This document shows, piece after piece, positions 1 to 5,665 of a stretch of DNA of 8,356 nt. Position 1 is the first letter of the stretch; the number at the start of each line of letters is the position of its first letter. Source of the stretch: Pseudomonadota bacterium (GTDB lineage: Bacteria; Bdellovibrionota; UBA1018; CAIMNF01); contig JAIXVT010000256.1 of NCBI GenBank assembly GCA_027482725.1, positions 1 to 8,356 on the forward strand, in the 5' to 3' direction. A program made the translations under genes and the position numbers. The notes beneath the pieces are model-generated. The model was not told the origin of the DNA and did no database searches. It saw only the letters and a list, made by a program, of their open reading frames with translations.

Positions 1-2021
1 AATCGAGATGCATTTACCATGCAAACATTTTGATCCCCCGTACCCGTAACAGGTTGAACGGACTTTTGAAGAACCGTCTTTATACTGTTTATTTTTTGCT
101 GGAGAGCTTTTTTATCAAACTCTATCGCGTACTTTAGGGACTTTAACTTCAGTTCATAATTCGGATTTATACCTTGCTGAAGGCTCAAGGTTTTACGGGA
201 TTGATAAATGCTTTGTAGTGTTTCGATCGGGATTTTTTTATGCTCTAGTGCAAGAGCATAAGTTGCGCTCTCTAATTTTAAATCCATTTCAGAGCTGTTT
301 ACGGATAGGGACACATTTTCAGTAAAATATCGATCCGACTGATCAAAAATCACCGAGAAAATCGGGATTTTTTTTGTTTTTGCAGTATTTTCTAGATGTG
401 GACAATCCGTAAGGTCGCTGTCGCTCAAAATAAATATGGCATCGTAGGAGGCGGCATGAGTTCGTAGTGCCCAAGTAACGCTGGATCCCCCGGTTCCATA
501 AAATCCTGATATAAATTTACGGACGCGATATTGGGCCTGATCTGTGTTTAAGGTGGGACCTTCAAAAAGGGCTTGCACCATAACTTCTGATTCTGTCACG
601 GCATTAAATTCCACATCAGCAGGGAATGATTTAAGTAAAGCATCAAGCTGACGACCAAGCTCGCCGAACTGATCGCCCATTGATCCCGAAGAATCCACGA
701 TAAAGAGAATCTTTTTTCTTTCTCTCAGCTTTTTGTAAAATTCGATAAATTGCGAACTTGGTGAACTCACGTTATGAGCAATTTCGAATTTAATTTGCCG
801 ATTCTGTTTTTCCCAATTTTCAACTCTAATGGCGAATTCTTTATCTTTTTTTAAGTATTCATGAGAAATATCTTTTTCTTTATTTTTTAATCGGACAAAG
901 TCCTCTAAAGATACCGGGGTAGATTCTTGTTCAAACCCCTTAATGTCTTTAGCCATCTGAATACGAATATTTTGGATAAACTGTTCGATCGGATCGCCGT
1001 TCAAACTGTTAGAACTATTCCTGCCTTGGAACTGTTCCTTTTTTTTCGCGGAATTTGGACAAGCTGTTGGGTATTCCACTTTAATTTCTAGTGTTTCAGC
1101 AAACGCTTTTGAAAACGAAACCGTGTTGGATTGAGCGTCGTAAGCCAGCTCATCAACTTTTTCACGAACATCCTTGATCGAAAAAGTGAACTCTGGCCGA
1201 AGGGGTTTGTGGTCCAGCCGGATTGTGAGTCGACGTGCCACAGATTGCGCCGCATTTTTTGCGGTGTATTGTAATTTTTCGTCAAATGTAGGGGACGTGA
1301 TTTCTCCAAAACTGCCGGGAACCCCGTGATCTTGAATCAGTGATTGAAATTTCAAGTAAGGCGCCCAGAGTTGATCGGACTCGGTTTGGGTTTTTTTTAA
1401 TAAGCCCGAGAGGTAGATCCCCCCTTTTGTTCGATGTCGTGATATCGAGGCCAAAAAATCGTCCACATCCGATGCGTCTTCTTCATCCAAGTCACTTAAA
1501 AAAAACAGGACCAGCTGAGCATCTGCGCGAAGAAAGTTTTTATTATCGGAATTAAAGTACTGCTCGGCATATTTTTTTGCTGAATCCAGTAGTCGCTCTT
1601 GATTTGTACCTCTTGTACCGACGTTTTCAATGAGCGACGTTATTTCGTCAGAAAAACGAGTTGGGTTTTCTTGATAGTTTTTAGCGTTTAACCGGTAACC
1701 GCCCAAACCCGACTTAATGGGCTTGGAGTTGTCTTGATAAAACGAACTGGTCACGATAGCGATATTAAAATCGGCTTTTTGCTGAACCAATTGATTTAAA
1801 AAGGCACGCGTCCCGGAGCGCAGCTTTTCATGGTGGGAAGCCATCGACCCCGAATTATCAATCACCATTAAAACATCAAGCTTAACGTTTTGGGGGACAT
1901 CCTCGCCGTTAAAGGTCTGGATTGTGGCTTGACGACAGGGCCTGGCATTTTGGGCTTGAACGCTAAAAGGCGTTATCCCTGCCACCAGAATTAATAAATT
2001 AAAATAATTGATAAAACCCAT
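1..2021 (-). CDS. Secreted protein with two VWA domains, 3' end cut by window edge
   Basis: An uninterrupted minus-strand frame runs from ATG at 2021 to the window edge, 673 codons with no stop, so the C-terminus is missing. Residues 1-23 form a signal peptide (hydrophobic core, then VQA before QNARPC), with no lipobox at the cleavage site; an exported, periplasmic or extracellular protein is expected. VWA domain 1 (about 48-205) has a complete metal-binding (MIDAS) set: D55-x-S57-x-S59, T139 and an acidic patch at D177/D179. VWA domain 2 (about 437-560) has D443-x-S445-x-S447, T510 in a GTGGS turn, and D534/D536. The linker, about 310-430, is charged and Lys/Glu-rich. Only four cysteines are seen (29, 321, 540, 667), compatible with disulfides. 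Domain 1 has the layout of secreted VWA proteins of the former Deltaproteobacteria; domain 2 is more divergent. VWA domains usually bind protein partners through a divalent metal; the partner here is unknown. A weak Shine-Dalgarno AAGAG (2029-2033) lies 7 nt before the ATG. Coding and fold are confident, function is not. Confidence 0.88.
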   Translation of the reverse strand, partial: MGFINYFNLLILVAGITPFSVQAQNARPCRQATIQTFNGEDVPQNVKLDVLMVIDNSGSMASHHEKLRSGTRAFLNQLVQQKADFNIAIVTSSFYQDNSKPIKSGLGGYRLNAKNYQENPTRFSDEITSLIENVGTRGTNQERLLDSAKKYAEQYFNSDNKNFLRADAQLVLFFLSDLDEEDASDVDDFLASISRHRTKGGIYLSGLLKKTQTESDQLWAPYLKFQSLIQDHGVPGSFGEITSPTFDEKLQYTAKNAAQSVARRLTIRLDHKPLRPEFTFSIKDVREKVDELAYDAQSNTVSFSKAFAETLEIKVEYPTACPNSAKKKEQFQGRNSSNSLNGDPIEQFIQNIRIQMAKDIKGFEQESTPVSLEDFVRLKNKEKDISHEYLKKDKEFAIRVENWEKQNRQIKFEIAHNVSSPSSQFIEFYKKLRERKKILFIVDSSGSMGDQFGELGRQLDALLKSFPADVEFNAVTESEVMVQALFEGPTLNTDQAQYRVRKFISGFYGTGGSSVTWALRTHAASYDAIFILSDSDLTDCPHLENTAKTKKIPIFSVIFDQSDRYFTENVSLSVNSSEMDLKLESATYALALEHKKIPIETLQSIYQSRKTLSLQQGINPNYELKLKSLKYAIEFDKKALQQKINSIKTVLQKSVQPVTGTGDQNVCMVNASR

Positions 2022-2042
2022 TTTAAAACTCTTGGGGAGAAT

Positions 2043-2069
2043 AGTATACCAAAACGATCAAAAATTCAA
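2043..2069 (-). promoter_or_regulatory. Candidate sigma70-type promoter of the VWA gene
   Basis: Reading the minus strand, TTGAAT (2069-2064) and TATACT (2048-2043) are separated by 15 bp. TATACT is preceded by TGG, an extended -10 (TGn) that could compensate for the short spacer. Transcription would start near 2036, giving a leader of about 15 nt. This rests on consensus matching only. Confidence 0.35.
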
Positions 2070-2083
2070 CCCCATTGAATGGG
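2064..2083. promoter_or_regulatory. Overlapping inverted repeats, possible operator
   Basis: Two dyads overlap between the divergent VWA and orphan genes: ATTCAA-CCCCA-TTGAAT (2064-2080) and CCCATT-G-AATGGG (2071-2083). The left arm of the first is also the candidate -35 of the VWA gene, so a bound repressor would block it. The right arm gives a forward TTGAAT, but no good -10 follows for the orphan gene. Short dyads occur by chance, so this is a candidate only. Confidence 0.25.
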
Positions 2084-2144
2084 CGAATAAAAAATCGAGA
2101 GACTAAAGTTGTCTCAAAACCCGGTAATCCACTGCTTTGCAAAC

Positions 2145-2150
2145 GGGGGA
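2145..2150 (+). promoter_or_regulatory. Probable ribosome binding site of the orphan gene
   Basis: GGGGGA sits 6 nt before ATG at 2157. It decides in favour of this start over TTG at 2109, which has no purine-rich box at a usable distance. Confidence 0.4.
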
Positions 2151-2156
2151 TCCATC

Positions 2157-2783
2157 ATGACGGTAAAAATGATCCGGCTAGAGAGCGGCTTATTACTCGA
2201 AAAATTGACCATATATGTGAAAATTTCAAGTAATGACACATATCAGGAAAAGGCACCTGTCACGACTATTAGAAGAAAGATTAAAGTTTACTCCTATTTT
2301 AGGGGTAATGGGCCATCGGCAGACAGGAAAAAGTACACGCTTATTTCAGCCTATCGCAACGAATACCTTTCGTTGGACAGGATAGCAATATTAGAACAAG
2401 CACGAAATTCTCCAGAATCATTTATAAGTCACAGGAAGAGTCCGTTTGCTATCGATGAGTGCCAACTCGCACCCGAACTTTTTTCCGAATTGAAAGAATA
2501 TGCGAATCTCAGGGAACAGTTTCACTATCGACCCGAATTACACGGGTCATTTTTTCAGTATCGAAAAAACTCAGGTGCATATCTGCCGCTTGCGTTTCAT
2601 AGCAATATAAGAACGGTAGGGATACTTCCAATATTGGAGTTAAAGGTAAACCGCTCGGCCTACCTTTGCGCTGAGAGTTTTTTGAAAACCTATAAAAATG
2701 CTAAAGTCACCATTGCACATCAGGGTGAGGAATTTGAGAGGCTATCCACACAACTTATCTCTGTGCCGTGGGAGTCAATCTGA
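2157..2783 (+). CDS. Unrecognised 208-residue protein
   Basis: An open frame of 208 residues from ATG 2157 to TGA 2781-2783. The same frame extends to TTG at 2109 (224 residues), but the GGGGGA box favours the ATG. I do not recognise the family. It begins MTVKMIRLESGLLLEKLTIY, has no signal peptide or transmembrane segment that I can see, and looks like a soluble mixed alpha/beta protein. It is rich in Arg/Lys, Glu and Tyr, with a central SLDRIAILEQARNSPESF stretch and a C-terminal half of alternating hydrophobic residues (for example GILPILELKV). Cysteines are few. It diverges from the VWA gene and converges on gdh across the repeat region. Counted lines are 35-40% GC, clearly below the genes to the right, which fits an accessory or recently acquired gene. 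A long frame in AT-rich DNA supports real coding, but no homology can be confirmed here, and it could be an unconserved or decaying gene. Confidence 0.55.
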   Translation: MTVKMIRLESGLLLEKLTIYVKISSNDTYQEKAPVTTIRRKIKVYSYFRGNGPSADRKKYTLISAYRNEYLSLDRIAILEQARNSPESFISHRKSPFAIDECQLAPELFSELKEYANLREQFHYRPELHGSFFQYRKNSGAYLPLAFHSNIRTVGILPILELKVNRSAYLCAESFLKTYKNAKVTIAHQGEEFERLSTQLISVPWESI

Positions 2784-2792
2784 TTGCGTGAA

Positions 2793-2871
2793 CCCCATCC
2801 TCTCACCAGGAATGACCCCCTAGGGCCAAAAAACGAGAAGAGGTTTCTGCGTGTACAACGTCCCCCACGCA
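2793..2871. repeat. Tandem repeat unit, copy 1
   Basis: This 79-bp unit starts CCCCATCCTCTC and ends CCCCCACGCA. By hand alignment it matches copy 2 at about 73 of 81 columns, with six substitutions and a 2-nt gap. It keeps a small hairpin, TGCGTG (2848-2853) with CACGCA (2866-2871), but lacks the long right arm seen after copy 2. Short frames across it on both strands translate to repeated peptides, as expected of a repeat rather than a gene. Confidence 0.85.
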
Positions 2872-2881
2872 TTTCCCCCTC

Positions 2882-2962
2882 CCCCATCCTCTCGCCGGAA
2901 ATGACCCCCTGTGGCCAAAAAACGAGGAGAGGATTTTCTGCGTGTACAACGTCCCCCACGCA
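2882..2962. repeat. Tandem repeat unit, copy 2
   Basis: An 81-bp unit homologous to copy 1, offset by 89 bp, with the 10-bp pyrimidine spacer TTTCCCCCTC between copies. Its right half is the left arm of the long hairpin. The shared core GGCCAAAAAACGAG, then GAGG and CTGCGTGTACAACG, is nearly unchanged between copies, suggesting recent duplication or constraint. Whether the unit is dispersed in the genome cannot be seen from this window. Confidence 0.85.
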
Positions 2963-2988
2963 GAAAATCCTCTCCTCGTTTTTTGGCC
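2913..2988. terminator. Perfect 32-bp hairpin, likely bidirectional terminator
   Basis: Arms 2913-2944 and 2957-2988 are perfectly complementary over 32 bp around a 12-nt loop (2945-2956). An A6 tract (2917-2922) lies in the left arm and a T6 tract (2979-2984) in the right. On either strand the core stem of about 22 bp (2923-2944 with 2957-2978) is therefore followed by a U-tract, the usual form of a two-way intrinsic terminator. It sits 130 nt after the orphan gene stop and 20 nt after the gdh stop (on the opposite strand), so it can end both transcripts. The stem is longer than most terminators, and it is built from repeat DNA. Confidence 0.75.
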
Positions 2989-3007
2989 GATAGTGGTGTC
3001 TGAACGA

Positions 3008-4300
3008 TTAAGGAAAGAGCCCCCGCAACAACATCGCCCTATTAATTCTCTCTACCGACGTGATTAACGCCGCGGTTTTTAATCCGCACTTGTAGCGCTC
3101 TGAAGCTTCGGCCACTCGATTAAACGCGCGTGCCATCACTTGACCCAGCTTTTCATTAACCTCGTCTTCGCTCCAAAAAAACATCTGTAAGCCTTGGACC
3201 CACTCAAAGTACGACACAATCACGCCTCCCGCGTTGGCCAACACGTCAGGAATAATGGTCACGCCTTTTTCTTCGAGCACTTTTTGCGCATCGGACGTGA
3301 TCGGACCATTGGCGCCTTCGGAAATAATTTTAGTTTTGATTTTGTGGACGTTATCCATAGTGACCACACCATCAATAGCGGCGGGAACGAAAATATCACA
3401 GGCGACACCCAAAAGATCCTCGCCCGAAATCGCCTCTGCTCCGGGGAATCCCACAACGGAGCGATTTTGATCCACGTAGCGAACCAGAGCAGGAATATCG
3501 ATTCCTTTAGGGTTATGTAGACCACCGTAAAAATCCGATACTGCAATCACTTTGCATCCGCGCTGATGCAACTCTTCGGCAGCGACGGCACCCACTTTTC
3601 CGAAACCCTGAACCGTAGCCGTAGAAGCGTTCAGTTGAATGGATGCTTTTTTCTGCCGATTCAACATCTCAATGGCGTGCTCGATCACATAGACCACACC
3701 GCGACCGGTGCTTTCAGGACGGCCTAAAGACCCCCCAATATCCAGAGGCTTACCCGTAACCACCCCCGGAACGCTGTACCCTTTACCCATCGAGTAAGTG
3801 TCCATCATCCATGCCATGTGCTGTCCATCGGTGCCAACGTCCGGAGCAGGGATATCTTTTTCTGGGCCAATCATGGTGATGATTTCCATGGTGTATCGGC
3901 GCATCAGCGCTTGGTGCTCGGCGCGCGACAACTGTCGAGGGTCCACACGGATACCCCCTTTTGCGCCACCCAGCGGGAGTCCGACGAGCGAACACTTGAA
4001 CGACATCAACATGGCAAGTGCCGAGACCTCAGAAATATTAACTTCGGGGTGAAAGCGGATTCCCCCTTTGCCGGGCCCAAGTGTGGTGTTGTGCTGAACG
4101 CGGTAACCTTCAAAAACTTTTACGGACCCATCGTCCATTCGTACCGGAATAGACACCGCCATTGCGCGTTTTGGCTTGCGCAAACGCTCTAAAACGTTTT
4201 TATCCAAACCCATTAAATTGGCAGCTAACTCTAAGTCTGCCGACGCATTTTTATAGAGGGGAGATGTGCTCCAAATTCCAGAATCTAGGGAGTGAGTCAT
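3008..4300 (-). CDS. gdhA: Glutamate dehydrogenase, NAD(P)-dependent
   Basis: This 430-residue enzyme catalyses reversible oxidative deamination of glutamate to 2-oxoglutarate and ammonia in the cytoplasm, and is normally a hexamer; length fits the roughly 415-450-residue family. The N-terminal dimerisation/substrate domain (about 30-190) has GPGKGGIRFHP with K78, SFKCSLVGLPLGGAKGG with K102 and catalytic K114, and PAPDVGT with catalytic D154. The Rossmann domain (about 195-430) has the nucleotide loop GFGKVG (232-237); the second strand ends AVSD, with D256 favouring NAD over NADP by analogy, a weak inference. S363 in VVSYFEW lies near the substrate site. All expected catalytic residues are present. 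The start is ATG 4300: AAGGAG is only 1 nt away, but no in-frame ATG, GTG or TTG offers a better choice before residue 30. It diverges from ddl and ends 20 nt before the bidirectional hairpin. Confidence 0.96.
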   Translation of the reverse strand: MTHSLDSGIWSTSPLYKNASADLELAANLMGLDKNVLERLRKPKRAMAVSIPVRMDDGSVKVFEGYRVQHNTTLGPGKGGIRFHPEVNISEVSALAMLMSFKCSLVGLPLGGAKGGIRVDPRQLSRAEHQALMRRYTMEIITMIGPEKDIPAPDVGTDGQHMAWMMDTYSMGKGYSVPGVVTGKPLDIGGSLGRPESTGRGVVYVIEHAIEMLNRQKKASIQLNASTATVQGFGKVGAVAAEELHQRGCKVIAVSDFYGGLHNPKGIDIPALVRYVDQNRSVVGFPGAEAISGEDLLGVACDIFVPAAIDGVVTMDNVHKIKTKIISEGANGPITSDAQKVLEEKGVTIIPDVLANAGGVIVSYFEWVQGLQMFFWSEDEVNEKLGQVMARAFNRVAEASERYKCGLKTAALITSVERINRAMLLRGLFP

Positions 4301-4308
4301 GCTCCTTA

Positions 4309-4337
4309 GGAAACACTTAAATCCCTGGGGTTGTCAA
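4309..4337 (-). promoter_or_regulatory. Candidate gdh promoter with perfect -35 box
   Basis: On the minus strand, TTGACA (4337-4332) is a perfect -35 consensus. With a 17-bp spacer, the -10 would be GTTTCC (4314-4309), a poor match. The start of transcription would then fall almost at the ATG, giving a very short or absent leader. The weak -10 may mean activator dependence or another sigma factor. Confidence 0.35.
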
Positions 4338-4360
4338 AGGGATTCCCCCATCGGTAGACT
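4331..4360 (+). promoter_or_regulatory. Candidate sigma70 promoter of ddl
   Basis: TTGTCA (4331-4336) and TAGACT (4355-4360) are separated by 18 bp. The boxes match consensus at 5 of 6 and 4 of 6 positions. Transcription would begin near 4367, leaving a leader of about 40 nt with a strong ribosome binding site. Its -35 overlaps the opposing gdh -35 within TTGTCAA. Confidence 0.5.
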
Positions 4361-4396
4361 AGGCATGGCTTTTGCAAACTTCCCCCAGATAGGGCC

Positions 4397-4402
4397 AAGG
4401 AG
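4397..4402 (+). promoter_or_regulatory. Ribosome binding site of ddl
   Basis: AAGGAG lies 5 nt before ATG 4408, a near-ideal site that fixes the ddl start even though family homology begins only around residue 22. Confidence 0.8.
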
Positions 4403-4407
4403 CAACT

Positions 4408-5613
4408 ATGGACGATACTATTTATGAATCGACATTCAACCCGTTTCATCACATTCCGAAAGATCAAAAGCTGACTATTGGAATCATTTATGGGGGACGC
4501 AGTGGGGAGCACGAGGTGTCCTTACGCTCGGCAAAAAGTGCGTTTACCCACCTGGACCGGGAACGGTTCATACCCATTCTTATTTATATTGATCGCTTAG
4601 GGAGATTTTATCGGATGGATGAATCGGTGGTCAAAGCCGATTCGGCATCACTCCCCACCACCGCCGACGCGCCCGGGGCCCATGAAATCATTTTACTGCC
4701 GCGCCCTATCAACGATTCGGGTGAGCAAAATCGCGCCGCTGCAAAATTTGTCGCCGCCGAGGGCTCGCAGGCGCGTTCGTTTTTTATCCATGTCGCTATG
4801 CTCATGGTGCACGGAACCAACGGTGAGGACGGGACCTTGCAGGGGTTATTAGATTTAGTGCAGGTGCCCTACACCGGGTGTGGCGTATTGGCGTCGGCGA
4901 TCTGCATGGACAAACTGGTTGCGAAACAACTGTGCGAGGCCCACGGCGTGCCGGTGGTGCCGTATACCGTGCTTTTGCATACAGATGACCAAGCTAGCCA
5001 AGAAACGCTTCAAAAAGAGATGATTAAAACTTATGGCCTCCCTTTATTTGTTAAAGCGGCGGGGCAAGGATCATCGCTTGGGGTTTATAAAGCTAAAACT
5101 GAAGCCGAACTTGCCGAAAAAGTTGCTGAAGCCTTTAAATATGACACCAAAGTATTAATTGAAAAATCGATTGATGCTCGCGAGATTGAATTTGCACTCT
5201 TGGATACGGTGATGGATGGGCACGAAACCACTTATGTTTCGCCACCCGCAGAAATTATTCCCACACACGAGTTCTACACCTATGAGGCCAAGTACCACGA
5301 TGAAAAAGGAGCCGAGTTTAAAATCCCGGCCGAAATCACCGACGATCAACTCGATTTACTGGAAGAGCTTGCGCTGAATGCTTACCTTGCTTTGCAGTGC
5401 GAGGGGTACGCGCGGGTGGATTTATTTTTGGATCGAAAAACGAACGAAGTTTATTTTAACGAGATCAATACGTTGCCCGGGTTCACCAGCATCTCGATGT
5501 TCCCCAGAATGATTCAAGACGGGGGAATTGAGTATCCTGACCTTTTGACCGAAATGATTGACCACGCGCTAAAACGGGGTAAGGTTCGCGCCGCAATTAA
5601 ACGGGAAAGGTAA
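4408..5613 (+). CDS. ddl: D-alanine--D-alanine ligase
   Basis: This 401-residue cytoplasmic ATP-grasp enzyme joins two D-alanines using ATP, supplying the dipeptide that MurF adds to the peptidoglycan precursor. The N-terminal domain has GGRSGEHEVS (29-38; E34 matches E15 of E. coli DdlB) and HGTNGEDGTLQGLL (135-148). The ATP-grasp core has MDK (167-169), FVKAAGQGSSLGV (214-226, K216), YARVDLFL (334-341, D338) and NEINTLPGFTSISMFPRM (351-368, with E352 and N354 as metal ligands). The omega loop YEAKY (292-296) keeps K295 and Y296, matching K215 and Y216 of DdlB, which favours D-alanine over D-lactate as second substrate, so it is not a VanA-type enzyme. It is longer than typical 300-370-residue forms, through an N-terminal extension of about 20 residues and a Pro/Ala-rich insertion near 75-122. 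It lies alone, not in a mur cluster, 52 nt before topA. Confidence 0.97.
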   Translation: MDDTIYESTFNPFHHIPKDQKLTIGIIYGGRSGEHEVSLRSAKSAFTHLDRERFIPILIYIDRLGRFYRMDESVVKADSASLPTTADAPGAHEIILLPRPINDSGEQNRAAAKFVAAEGSQARSFFIHVAMLMVHGTNGEDGTLQGLLDLVQVPYTGCGVLASAICMDKLVAKQLCEAHGVPVVPYTVLLHTDDQASQETLQKEMIKTYGLPLFVKAAGQGSSLGVYKAKTEAELAEKVAEAFKYDTKVLIEKSIDAREIEFALLDTVMDGHETTYVSPPAEIIPTHEFYTYEAKYHDEKGAEFKIPAEITDDQLDLLEELALNAYLALQCEGYARVDLFLDRKTNEVYFNEINTLPGFTSISMFPRMIQDGGIEYPDLLTEMIDHALKRGKVRAAIKRER

Positions 5614-5629
5614 AATAATTTTCCTTTTT

Positions 5630-5659
5630 TTGACATTTGGCGCTCTTGTCGGTTACGGC
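5630..5659 (+). promoter_or_regulatory. Candidate topA promoter with perfect -35 box
   Basis: A perfect TTGACA (5630-5635) follows a T-run just after the ddl stop. At 18 bp the -10 candidate is TACGGC (5654-5659), a poor match. Transcription would start at about 5666, the first base of the topA ATG, implying a leaderless message. topA may also be reached by readthrough from ddl, as I see no terminator hairpin in the 52-nt gap. Confidence 0.4.
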
Positions 5660-5665
5660 TAGGGG

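Noticed and set aside
1340..1555. 71-residue plus-strand frame
   Set aside because: Antisense to the VWA gene, with no ribosome binding site; the minus-strand frame has clear domain motifs across this stretch.
2109..2156. TTG start giving a 224-residue form of the orphan protein
   Set aside because: No ribosome binding site at a usable distance, whereas ATG 2157 has GGGGGA 6 nt upstream.
2793..2962. CRISPR array
   Set aside because: There are only two units of about 80 bp with a 10-bp spacer; unit and spacer sizes do not fit CRISPR.
2784..2993. Plus-strand 69-residue frame and the opposing minus-strand frame 2720-2959 over the repeats
   Set aside because: Both translate to internally repeated, low-complexity peptides that simply reflect the tandem DNA repeat. 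Neither has a convincing ribosome binding site.
4408..5613. VanA-like D-alanine--D-lactate ligase (glycopeptide resistance)
   Set aside because: The omega loop YEAKY with Y296 is that of ordinary D-Ala-D-Ala ligases, and no vanH or vanX partner is present in the window.
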